Of a stretch of 17,483 bases of DNA, positions 8,292 through 14,367 are shown piece by piece. Location of the stretch: NCBI GenBank assembly GCA_900554695.1, contig USHV01000039.1:1-17483 (forward strand). Direction: 5' to 3'. Below the pieces are notes generated by a model. That model saw nothing but the letters and a program-made list of their open reading frames with translations, was not told the origin of the DNA and ran no database searches. Each line of letters begins with the position of its first letter. The first letter of the stretch is position 1. This DNA comes from an uncultured Prevotella sp. (GTDB taxonomy: Bacteria > Bacteroidota > Bacteroidia > Bacteroidales > Bacteroidaceae). The position numbers and the translations under genes are program-made.

Positions 8292-9344
8292 CTAACGCAT
8301 GAGCACCCTATCCACGCTGTCTGCCACGCTGACGGGCTTTATGGACGTGAGGCAGGCATAGTCGCCGCGCAGGCACGGACGGTTTCCGGATATGCTGCAA
8401 GGGCGGCAAGGCATGTCGGTCTGCACCACGTCGTCGGGACGCTGATGCCATCCCATGTATCCAGCCAGCGGATGTGTGGCTCCCCAGATGCTCACCACCG
8501 GCGTGCCGGCGATGGAAGCGAGGTGCATGTTGGCGCTGTCCATGCTGAGCATCACGTCGAGATGGCTCATGAGTATCAGTTCCTTATATATTCCTCCGAG
8601 CAGCGCCGAGGCGTTGATGCAGTTTTTCCGTCCTTCGGCCAGCTTGTCGAGCGCCAGCCGTTCCTTGTCGCTGTTGTTGCCGAAGAGGAATATGCGGCAC
8701 GAAGGATGGCGGCGGGTGAGCTCGTCTATCACGTTCTCCATGAGCGGCAACGGATAGGCCTTGCCCTGATATGCGGCGAACGGCGCCACGCCTATCCACT
8801 GCTGGAACGGTTTTTTCTCGCCTACGAGGTCGGAGATGAGCCGCATGTTGCCTCCCGTGGGCGGGAAAACAGACGTGAAGTCCATGTCGACCGGATAGCC
8901 GAGGCGTGCCAGCACGTCGGCATAAAGCTCGAACACAGACGGCAGCTGCACCATCTGCTTGCCCGTGGTGGCTACGAGCTGACGGCGCTCGCGGCGGTGC
9001 TTGTCTATGTGCTCCACGTGGTAGCGGTCTATGTTGAAACGCATGCGCAGATAGCCCGAGCGCAATACGTTGTGCAGGTCGGCAATGGCCGTGAACTGCT
9101 TTGCGGTGAGCCGCCTGTATAGGGCGTTGAGACCTTTCACTCCACGGTACTCATGTTTGAGGTCGGCCTCCATGAATCCCACGTTAGGAGCGATATTGTC
9201 GAAGAATATTCGTGCGAAAGGGCTGCTGAGCACCGTGATGCGCAGATGCGGATAGCGACGTGCCAGCGACCATACAACGGGTACTGTCATGGCTACATCA
9301 CCAAGACCCGAGAATCTCATTATCAGCAAGTGATCGGTTTTCAT
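8292..9344 (-). CDS. Glycosyltransferase family 9 (ADP-heptose:LPS heptosyltransferase-like)
   Basis: Predicted cytoplasmic/inner-membrane-face glycosyltransferase that adds a sugar, classically a heptose, during lipopolysaccharide core or related glycan assembly. The 350 residues match the family. The N-terminus has the GT-B opening LLIMRFSGLGDVAMTVPV (residues 6-23). The C-terminal half has DSANMHLASIAGTPVVSIWG (269-288), the diagnostic GT9 donor-binding stretch, then GATHP. Four cysteines near the C-terminus (Cys313, 316, 324, 331) follow the PC...C...C pattern common in GT9 proteins of this phylum. It is read on the minus strand 58 nt after the DUF4254 gene and probably shares its transcript. 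Donor and acceptor cannot be told from sequence. Confidence 0.88.
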   Translation of the reverse strand: MKTDHLLIMRFSGLGDVAMTVPVVWSLARRYPHLRITVLSSPFARIFFDNIAPNVGFMEADLKHEYRGVKGLNALYRRLTAKQFTAIADLHNVLRSGYLRMRFNIDRYHVEHIDKHRRERRQLVATTGKQMVQLPSVFELYADVLARLGYPVDMDFTSVFPPTGGNMRLISDLVGEKKPFQQWIGVAPFAAYQGKAYPLPLMENVIDELTRRHPSCRIFLFGNNSDKERLALDKLAEGRKNCINASALLGGIYKELILMSHLDVMLSMDSANMHLASIAGTPVVSIWGATHPLAGYMGWHQRPDDVVQTDMPCRPCSISGNRPCLRGDYACLTSIKPVSVADSVDRVLMR

Positions 9345-9402
9345 GCCGTAGAATATGAAAATATATTAGGTTGATACTATATATATTCGGGGTCGAACAT
9401 TA

Positions 9403-10005
9403 TTATTTCTTATACAACACAGGATTTGTGGAAGGGTCGTTATACATCTTCATCTGTCTGTAAACCTTCATGCACTTGCGTCCTGTGGCTATGTCGTCGA
9501 GCAGAGTGTCGATGGCGGTCGACAGGTCGCGCTCCTGCTCAAGGAGCACGGCGAGACGCTCCCTGCATCTGGCAGTGTGCTCGTGAGGGACGTCCGTGCG
9601 CATGGTCTGTTCGCGCATGTGATATATCTTCAGCTCAAGTATGGACAGACGGTCTATGGCCCAGGCCGGACTCTCGGTGTTAAGGGTGGCGTCGGGCAGC
9701 GGCTTCACGTTGCTGTACTTGTGCTTGAAGTACGAGTCTATCTGCTCCACTATGTCCGTGCGGTCCTGACTTGAGCGCTCTATACGCCTTATAAGCGACA
9801 GCGCATCCATGGGATCGATATGCGGATGGCGTATCATATCCTCGAAATGCCACCGCACCGTGTCTATCCAGCACTTCAGATAAAGCCGGTTTTCTATCTC
9901 GTCCCTCTCGTAAGGATTGCTTACGATTGCCTCGACATCATCCTTAACATGATAGTCGTTTATAGCCTGACAGAATACGCGACAGCATAATTGCGTAAAT
10001 GACAT
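9403..10005 (-). CDS. DUF4254 family protein
   Basis: A 200-residue soluble, largely helical protein that I recognise as the DUF4254 family of Bacteroidota. The conserved core is around SPAWAIDRLSILELKIYHM (residues 112-130), flanked by charged helices rich in Arg and Glu. No signal peptide or membrane segment is visible. The biochemical function is unknown. DUF4254 genes are commonly found next to GT9 glycosyltransferases, as here, so a role in surface glycan assembly or its control is a reasonable inference. The gene is first in its unit, with a well-formed promoter at 10089-10120 giving a leader of about 75 nt. Confidence 0.83.
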   Translation of the reverse strand: MSFTQLCCRVFCQAINDYHVKDDVEAIVSNPYERDEIENRLYLKCWIDTVRWHFEDMIRHPHIDPMDALSLIRRIERSSQDRTDIVEQIDSYFKHKYSNVKPLPDATLNTESPAWAIDRLSILELKIYHMREQTMRTDVPHEHTARCRERLAVLLEQERDLSTAIDTLLDDIATGRKCMKVYRQMKMYNDPSTNPVLYKK

Positions 10006-10088
10006 TTATGTTTAGATTTAAATGTTATGAGTATACGGCGTTTACGGCCCCTGGCTACGCGCGCGCCCGTTCAAATCGTTGTGTAATG

Positions 10089-10120
10089 CAAATATAGTTC
10101 AAATGCCCCAAACGTGCAAA
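10089..10120 (-). promoter_or_regulatory. Bacteroidota promoter for the DUF4254-GT9 unit
   Basis: On the minus strand, TTTG (10117-10120) is followed by a 20-bp spacer and TATATTTG (10089-10096), an exact match to the TTTG / TAnnTTTG Bacteroidota consensus. Transcription should begin near 10082, about 77 nt before the start codon. Confidence 0.75.
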
Positions 10121-10154
10121 TAAATAGAATTATTTTTCAGTTACAACCCTACCC

Positions 10155-10181
10155 TGACACATCGTAACACATAGTGTGTCA
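10155..10181. promoter_or_regulatory. Inverted repeat TGACACA-N13-TGTGTCA
   Basis: Perfect 7-bp arms (10155-10161, 10175-10181) with a 13-bp spacer, between the divergent DUF4254 and acpP promoters. Arm centres are 20 bp apart, about two helical turns, as expected for a dimeric regulator. The identity of any binding protein is unknown. Confidence 0.4.
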
Positions 10182-10242
10182 AGGCGATATGTCAACGTAG
10201 TGGCGTGATAATCAGTATAAAAGCAACATCAGAGCCCGATTT

Positions 10243-10271
10243 TTTGCACAATTATTATGTATTTGTGCAAA
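10243..10271. promoter_or_regulatory. Inverted repeat TTTGCACA-N13-TGTGCAAA upstream of the acpP promoter
   Basis: Perfect 8-bp arms (10243-10250, 10264-10271), again with a 13-bp spacer, ending 25 bp before the acpP TTTG element. It shares the half-site core TGTG and spacer length with the repeat at 10155-10181, so both may bind one regulator. This is inference from symmetry and position only. Confidence 0.45.
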
Positions 10272-10296
10272 CATCTGTCGATTTTTCAAAAAAATA

Positions 10297-10328
10297 TTTG
10301 CTTATGTAAATAAAAAGTTGTTCCTTTG
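10297..10328 (+). promoter_or_regulatory. Bacteroidota promoter for acpP
   Basis: TTTG (10297-10300), 20-bp spacer, then TTCCTTTG (10321-10328), one base off TAnnTTTG. Predicted transcription start is near 10335, giving a leader of about 45 nt before the acpP ATG. The leader is A-rich (AAACATTTTAAAAACTAAAATT), as is usual for highly expressed Bacteroidota genes that lack Shine-Dalgarno sites. Confidence 0.7.
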
Positions 10329-10380
10329 CAACGACTTTTAAAACAGGAAATTATTTACAAACATTTTAAAAACTAAAATT

Positions 10381-10617
10381 ATGTCAGAAATCGAATCAAA
10401 AGTAAAAGCCATCATCGTTGACAAACTCGGTGTTGATGAAGCAGACGTAAAGCCGGAAGCAAGTTTCACAAACGACCTTGGTGCTGACTCTCTGGATACT
10501 GTTGAGCTCATCATGGAATTTGAAAAAGAGTTCGGAATCTCTATTCCCGATGACAAGGCTGAAAAGATAACAACCGTTGGTGACGCTATCAGCTACATCG
10601 AGGAGAACACAAAATAA
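10381..10617 (+). CDS. acpP: Acyl carrier protein
   Basis: Small acidic carrier that holds growing acyl chains on a phosphopantetheine arm during type II fatty-acid synthesis. It has 78 residues, the standard length. The attachment site is Ser37 in LGADSLDTVELIMEFE, a near-perfect match to the AcpP signature. Strongly acidic throughout, as expected. It is followed by fabF, its main elongation partner, after an unusual 190-nt structured gap. Codon use looks plainer and the DNA more A/T-rich than the flanking genes, consistent with high expression. Confidence 0.98.
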   Translation: MSEIESKVKAIIVDKLGVDEADVKPEASFTNDLGADSLDTVELIMEFEKEFGISIPDDKAEKITTVGDAISYIEENTK

Positions 10618-10634
10618 ACCTCTCGGGGTTTATC

Positions 10635-10774
10635 ATTATGGCTTATGGTAAATGAGCGGTAATTTCGGTTCTTTTTGACCTGCGACGGCATTTGTCCCAT
10701 TTTCAGGACAAATAATGAAACACAAGTCCGGGTGCAAATGAAATTATCGGTTAAGGTTCACCATAAACCATAAT
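10635..10774 (+). other. Structured 140-nt foldback element between acpP and fabF
   Basis: Nested complementarity spans most of the intergenic gap. The outer arms ATTATGGCTTATGGT (10635-10649) and ACCATAAACCATAAT (10760-10774) pair at 14 of 15 positions. The middle arms CGGTAATTTC (10657-10666) and GAAATTATCG (10740-10749) pair over 10 bp with one G-U. An inner hairpin is TTTGTCC (10691-10697) / GGACAAA (10706-10712). The 3' arm runs directly into TTTTTT (10773-10778). As RNA this could be a partial terminator, attenuator or processing site that lets acpP be made in excess of fabF. As DNA it could be a small inverted-repeat element, although I see no clear target-site duplication. Confidence 0.6.
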
Positions 10775-10807
10775 TTTTTATATTATAACAATAATCAAAA
10801 ACCAGGA

Positions 10808-12070
10808 ATGAAATTAAGAAGAGTAGTAGTAACAGGACTTGGCGCTGTCACACCGGTTGGAAACAATGCAGAAGAGACATGGAACAATCTGCTGGCCGGA
10901 AAAAGTGGCGCTGCTCCGATTACACAGTTTGATTGCTCTAAGTTCAAGTCCCAGTTTGCCTGCGAGGTGAAAAACCTCAACATCAACGACTATATCGACC
11001 GCAAGGAAGCGCGCAAAATGGACCGCTACGCACAGTTTGCGCTCATCTCTGCTATGCAGGCCGTAAAGGACAGCGGCATGGACTTGGAAACAATAGACAA
11101 GAACCGTGTGGGTGTGGTATTTGGTGTTGGTATAGGCGGCATAAAGACTTTTGAGGACGAAGTGTCGTACTACACCTTGAACAAAGAAAACGGACCTAAA
11201 TTCAATCCGTTCTTCATTCCAAAGATGATTGCCGACATAGCTGCCGGACAGATATCCATACTTTACGGATTCCACGGACCAAACTATACAACGACATCGG
11301 CATGCGCCTCATCAACAAACGCACTGGCCGACGCTTTCAACCTCATACGTCTGGGTAAGGCCGACATGATTGTCAGCGGTGGTGCCGAGGCTGCCATCTG
11401 CGCTTGTGGCGTAGGCGGTTTCAACGCCATGCACGCACTCTCTACACGCAACGACGACCCTGAACACGCTTCACGCCCGTTCAGCGCAAGCCGCGACGGA
11501 TTCGTCATGGGCGAAGGCGCAGGATGTCTCATTCTTGAGGAACTGGAGCATGCCAAGGCTCGCGGAGCCAAGATCTATGCCGAGATGGCAGGCGAAGGCA
11601 TGAGCGCAGACGCTCACCACATCACAGCCTCTCATCCGGAAGGACTGGGCGCAAAGCTCGTGATGGAGGCAGCTCTGGCTGACGCAGAACTCAAACCAGA
11701 AGATATCGACTACATCAACGTACACGGAACATCTACACCTGTAGGCGACCTCTCCGAAGCTAAAGCCATAAAGGACGTATTCGGCGACGCTGCTTACAAG
11801 CTGAACATCAGTTCCACAAAATCGATGACAGGTCACCTGCTCGGTGCTGCCGGAGCCGTAGAGGCAATGGTTTCAGTGCTCGCAGTGAAGAACGACATCG
11901 TTCCTCCTACAATCAACCACCAGGAAGACGACAAGGACGAAAACATCGACTACAATCTCAACTTCACTTTCAACAAAGCACAGAAGAGAGAAGTAAGAGC
12001 CGCACTGAGCAACACATTCGGTTTCGGCGGCCACAACGCATGTGTAGTATTCAAGAAATATGCTGAGTAA
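10808..12070 (+). CDS. fabF: Beta-ketoacyl-ACP synthase II
   Basis: Condensing enzyme that elongates acyl-ACP with malonyl-ACP in the cytoplasm. It has 420 residues, normal for FabF. The Cys-His-His catalytic triad is visible: Cys166 in TTTSACASSTNA, His306 in NVHGTSTPVGD and His343 in TKSMTGHLLGAAGA, with the conserved Lys338 just before it. The GFGGHNAC ending is also typical. FabF is preferred over FabB from the length and the acpP-fabF-rnc gene order. The start at 10808 follows an A-rich leader. The 3' end overlaps rnc by 11 nt, so translation of the two is likely coupled. Confidence 0.97.
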   Translation: MKLRRVVVTGLGAVTPVGNNAEETWNNLLAGKSGAAPITQFDCSKFKSQFACEVKNLNINDYIDRKEARKMDRYAQFALISAMQAVKDSGMDLETIDKNRVGVVFGVGIGGIKTFEDEVSYYTLNKENGPKFNPFFIPKMIADIAAGQISILYGFHGPNYTTTSACASSTNALADAFNLIRLGKADMIVSGGAEAAICACGVGGFNAMHALSTRNDDPEHASRPFSASRDGFVMGEGAGCLILEELEHAKARGAKIYAEMAGEGMSADAHHITASHPEGLGAKLVMEAALADAELKPEDIDYINVHGTSTPVGDLSEAKAIKDVFGDAAYKLNISSTKSMTGHLLGAAGAVEAMVSVLAVKNDIVPPTINHQEDDKDENIDYNLNFTFNKAQKREVRAALSNTFGFGGHNACVVFKKYAE

Positions 12071-13058
12071 CATCATAGACAGAATAAAGCTCCAGTTCCG
12101 AAAGGAAAAGGAGCTTTATTTTTCTTTATACAAAATAATAGGTTTCTATCCGCACGACATCTCGCTATATAAGCTCGCGCTGATGCACAAAAGCATGTTC
12201 AAGCGCAACGAAAAGGGAAAACCGATAAACAACGAAAGACTCGAATTCTTAGGCGACGCAATACTCGACGCCACCGTAGGCGACATAGTCTATCGCCATT
12301 TCCCGGGCAAGCGCGAGGGCTTCCTCACAAACACACGGAGCAAGCTCGTACAGCGCGAAATGCTCAACAAGCTGGCACAGGAAATGGGGATAAACCAGCT
12401 GATACGCTACAGCAGCCACGGATCGTCACACAACAGCTACATGGGCGGCAACGCCTTCGAGGCTCTCGTGGGCGCAATCTATCTCGACAGAGGCTACGAC
12501 GCTTGCATGCGATTCATGAAAAAGCGCATTCTCAGCGAGATGGTGAATATAGACAAGGTGGCCTACCGCGAGGTGAACTTCAAGAGCAAGCTCATAGAAT
12601 GGAGCCAGAAAAACAGGGTTCTGCTCGAGTTCAAGATCATAGAACAGAAGAAAGACGAGCAGGGAAGCCCCGTTTTCACCTATGGAGTAGAGATAGAAGG
12701 CATCAAGGGATGCGACGGAACGGGATACAGCAAGAAGGAGAGCCAGCAGGTGGCATCGAAACTCACGCTGGCAAGACTGCGCAAAGAGCCGCAGTTCATC
12801 GACGAGATCTTCGCCGCAAAGACCAACCGTACAAAGATGGAAGAGGCACCGACGACCGCACTTCCCGACATTGACGACAACAAGACAAAGACTGTTGCCG
12901 GAACGACAGAAAGCAGGACGGACAGTACCGTTGTCAAGAAAGAAACAGAGGAAGACAACGAGTTCGACCTGAGCAACATCAGCATGAAACGCCTCGGACG
13001 TGAAGACATCATAGCACGCGCCGAAGCATTGGCTTACGCCGAAACAAAGAGATCCTGA
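12060..13058 (+). CDS. rnc: Ribonuclease III with a long C-terminal tail
   Basis: Double-strand-specific endoribonuclease that processes rRNA precursors and structured mRNAs. The signature ERLEFLGDA is at residues 59-67, providing Glu59, Glu62 and Asp66. The second acidic cluster is NAFEALVGAIYLD, with Glu134; Asn131 sits where E. coli has Asp114, a substitution I believe is common in many lineages. A double-stranded RNA-binding domain follows at about 173-241 (FKSKLIEWSQ...SKKESQQVASKLTLARL). At 332 residues the protein exceeds the usual 225-250; residues of about 250-332 form a polar, Thr/Glu/Lys-rich tail of no known domain. The ATG lies inside the fabF 3' end (11-nt overlap). Confidence 0.95.
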   Translation: MLSNIIDRIKLQFRKEKELYFSLYKIIGFYPHDISLYKLALMHKSMFKRNEKGKPINNERLEFLGDAILDATVGDIVYRHFPGKREGFLTNTRSKLVQREMLNKLAQEMGINQLIRYSSHGSSHNSYMGGNAFEALVGAIYLDRGYDACMRFMKKRILSEMVNIDKVAYREVNFKSKLIEWSQKNRVLLEFKIIEQKKDEQGSPVFTYGVEIEGIKGCDGTGYSKKESQQVASKLTLARLRKEPQFIDEIFAAKTNRTKMEEAPTTALPDIDDNKTKTVAGTTESRTDSTVVKKETEEDNEFDLSNISMKRLGREDIIARAEALAYAETKRS

Positions 13059-13088
13059 CACCGTTGCATGAACAACAGGGCAACGGTG
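13059..13088 (+). terminator. Hairpin immediately after rnc
   Basis: Arms CACCGTTGC (13059-13067) and GCAACGGTG (13080-13088) form a perfect 9-bp stem directly after the rnc stop codon. No T-run follows at once; a weaker CCCTTTTATTTATT tract lies at 13118-13131. It could be a terminator, or a 3' end stabiliser or processing stem for the acpP-fabF-rnc transcript. Confidence 0.5.
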
Positions 13089-13139
13089 GCAGAATGCTCA
13101 CCCCTAAACACAATACCCTTTTATTTATTCCACAACAAT

Positions 13140-13171
13140 ATTGACGGCCTTATTGCCGCTTACTATCTTTG
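13140..13171 (+). promoter_or_regulatory. Bacteroidota promoter for the HU-like gene
   Basis: ATTG (13140-13143, one base off TTTG), 20-bp spacer, then TATCTTTG (13164-13171), an exact TAnnTTTG match. Predicted start near 13178 leaves a leader of about 205 nt before the HU-like gene, unusually long for this window. Confidence 0.68.
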
Positions 13172-13177
13172 CATCGC

Positions 13178-13382
13178 ATTCAGGGAAAATCCCATGCGGG
13201 AGACTTCATCCGGAGCAAAGCCGTAAGCGCACCTTATTATATATGTAGCGCACAATGCCTACGCCGGCAAGGCTGACGCGCTCACCGACACTGCGGAACA
13301 CGACACGCGCACAGGCTGTAGCGACGGACAGGAGTATTCCAGATAATCTAACCATTAAAACAAAAAGAAAGGAAAACACATT
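13178..13382 (+). promoter_or_regulatory. Long 5' leader of the HU-like gene
   Basis: A stretch of about 205 nt between the predicted transcription start and the ATG, with no supported gene of its own. At its 5' end, CCC at 13191-13193 can pair with GGG at 13183-13185 (hairpin GGGA-AAA-TCCC) or with GGG at 13198-13200, which are mutually exclusive pairings. GCGCAC occurs twice as a direct repeat about 24 nt apart in 13227-13253. The last 30 nt are A-rich. It does not match any riboswitch class I know. Confidence 0.4.
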
Positions 13383-13826
13383 ATGGCAGTTAAGTACAAA
13401 ATCTATCAGAGCAACCGCAAGGACGCATTCAACGGCAAATGGTATGCACGCGCCGTGCACGACGGAACAGTGACCACCGACGACCTCGCCGACATCATGC
13501 AGGACAACTGCACGGTGAAGCGCTCGGACATTCTGGCGGTGATAAGCGAGCTGGTGGAGACTATGACCTCGCAGCTCCAGAACTCGATGAAGGTGAAGAT
13601 AGCTCACTTCGGAACATTCAAGCTGGGCATCTCCTCGTCGCCGGCTGACTCGGCAAAGGACTTCTCCGCAAGCAGCAACATAAAAGACATTCACGTGCTC
13701 TTCCTGCCTGAGGTAAAGATCGACGCCAAGGGCAACCGTATGCAGACATTCATCTCAGGCGCAAAAGTGCAGGAGGCGACTCCTTACAACATCGACAAGG
13801 AGGCCGGAACCGAAGAAACCGTATAA
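13383..13826 (+). CDS. HU-like DNA-binding protein (HU-HIG type)
   Basis: Predicted nucleoid-associated DNA-binding protein of the HU/IHF superfamily. At 147 residues it is longer than canonical HU (about 90), as expected for the Bacteroidota HU-HIG group, whose N-terminus begins with a strand-rich VKYKIYQSNRKD-like segment. The helical dimer part is around residues 31-68 (DDLADIMQDNCTVKRSDILAV...), followed by VKIAHFGTFKLGISS (71-85), the beta-arm entry typical of HU. The C-terminal tail is acidic (EAGTEETV). Two tiny peptide genes follow after 44 nt. In this phylum such genes are often followed by a smalltalk peptide and an amidase; the amidase is absent here. What DNA it binds is unknown. 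Confidence 0.88.
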   Translation: MAVKYKIYQSNRKDAFNGKWYARAVHDGTVTTDDLADIMQDNCTVKRSDILAVISELVETMTSQLQNSMKVKIAHFGTFKLGISSSPADSAKDFSASSNIKDIHVLFLPEVKIDAKGNRMQTFISGAKVQEATPYNIDKEAGTEETV

Positions 13827-13870
13827 ACAGACAACACACTGATAACCATTGAAAGACACGACATCAAATT

Positions 13871-13981
13871 ATGAGTAAACTGAACACAAACGGATGGAAA
13901 GTGATAATGAAAGTGCTGATAGCCATCGCCACCACAATTCTCGGCGCACTCGGCGTACAGGAGGCGGGTAATGACGAATGA
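13871..13981 (+). CDS. Smalltalk-type small protein
   Basis: A 36-codon gene starting MSKLNTNGWKVIMKVL, with a hydrophobic stretch at residues 11-29 (VIMKVLIAIATTILGALGV) that probably inserts into the inner membrane. Length, the MSKLN..GWKVI..VLIA...LGALGV pattern and position just downstream of an HU-HIG type gene fit the Bacteroidota family annotated as 'smalltalk protein'. Its function is unknown. The last 11 nt overlap the next micro-gene, suggesting coupled translation. Confidence 0.75.
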   Translation: MSKLNTNGWKVIMKVLIAIATTILGALGVQEAGNDE

Positions 13982-14072
13982 CAACCGTGAACGCATACTG
14001 TTCATCCTCCGCGTCATAGCACTTATCATTACAATAATAGCTGCGATCAGCTGCTCGATAGTGTTCTATTGA
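13971..14072 (+). CDS. Small hydrophobic peptide overlapping the smalltalk gene
   Basis: A 33-codon gene, MTNDNRERILFILRV then IALIITIIAAISCSIVFY. It has a charged N-terminus (DNRER) and one long membrane-spanning segment covering residues 9-33. Its ATG lies inside the end of the smalltalk gene (11-nt overlap, different frame), and it ends 14 nt before a strong hairpin, so it is placed like a real last gene of the unit. I do not recognise a family. The topology suggests a single-pass membrane peptide. Reality is inferred from position, overlap and composition only. Confidence 0.6.
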   Translation: MTNDNRERILFILRVIALIITIIAAISCSIVFY

Positions 14073-14085
14073 ACAGCACATACTC

Positions 14086-14123
14086 AAGACTCCTGCGGGG
14101 CTCCGATGCCCCGCAGGGGTCTT
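14086..14123 (+). terminator. Strong hairpin ending the HU-smalltalk unit
   Basis: Arms AAGACTCCTGCGGGGC (14086-14101) and GCCCCGCAGGGGTCTT (14108-14123) pair over 16 bp with a single T-G wobble, around a 6-nt loop. The following bases (ATATAATG) are A/T-rich but not a clean U-tract. It may be bidirectional. Confidence 0.75.
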
Positions 14124-14222
14124 ATATAATGAATCTTTATATGGATAAGATACATTCAACATTTTGTAAAAATAAATTGAATAAAACCCCACCGGAATAC
14201 CTTTTAATACAGAATATTTCCT

Positions 14223-14230
14223 TAACTTTG
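14223..14230 (+). promoter_or_regulatory. Candidate -7 box for the GH127-like gene
   Basis: TAACTTTG matches TAnnTTTG exactly. No good TTTG lies about 20 bp upstream (CTTTT at 14201-14205 is the nearest, with a 17-bp gap). Transcription from near 14237 would give a leader of about 130 nt before the ATG at 14368. Confidence 0.5.
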
Positions 14231-14367
14231 TTCTCGGTGATTATAGCAATTATTGTTTACAACAAAATCAAAATCCTGTATTACATCCCGCTAATCACCA
14301 AAACATCGAGAGCTATAATAATTCATCTAACTCACATTACTAAACCAAACAACAAAACAATCGGACT

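Noticed and set aside
13178..13260. Cobalamin-type riboswitch in the HU leader (AGGGAAAATCCC and GGGAGAC looked suggestive)
   Set aside because: The ordered conserved boxes of that class are missing, and the downstream gene is not a cobalamin or transport gene.
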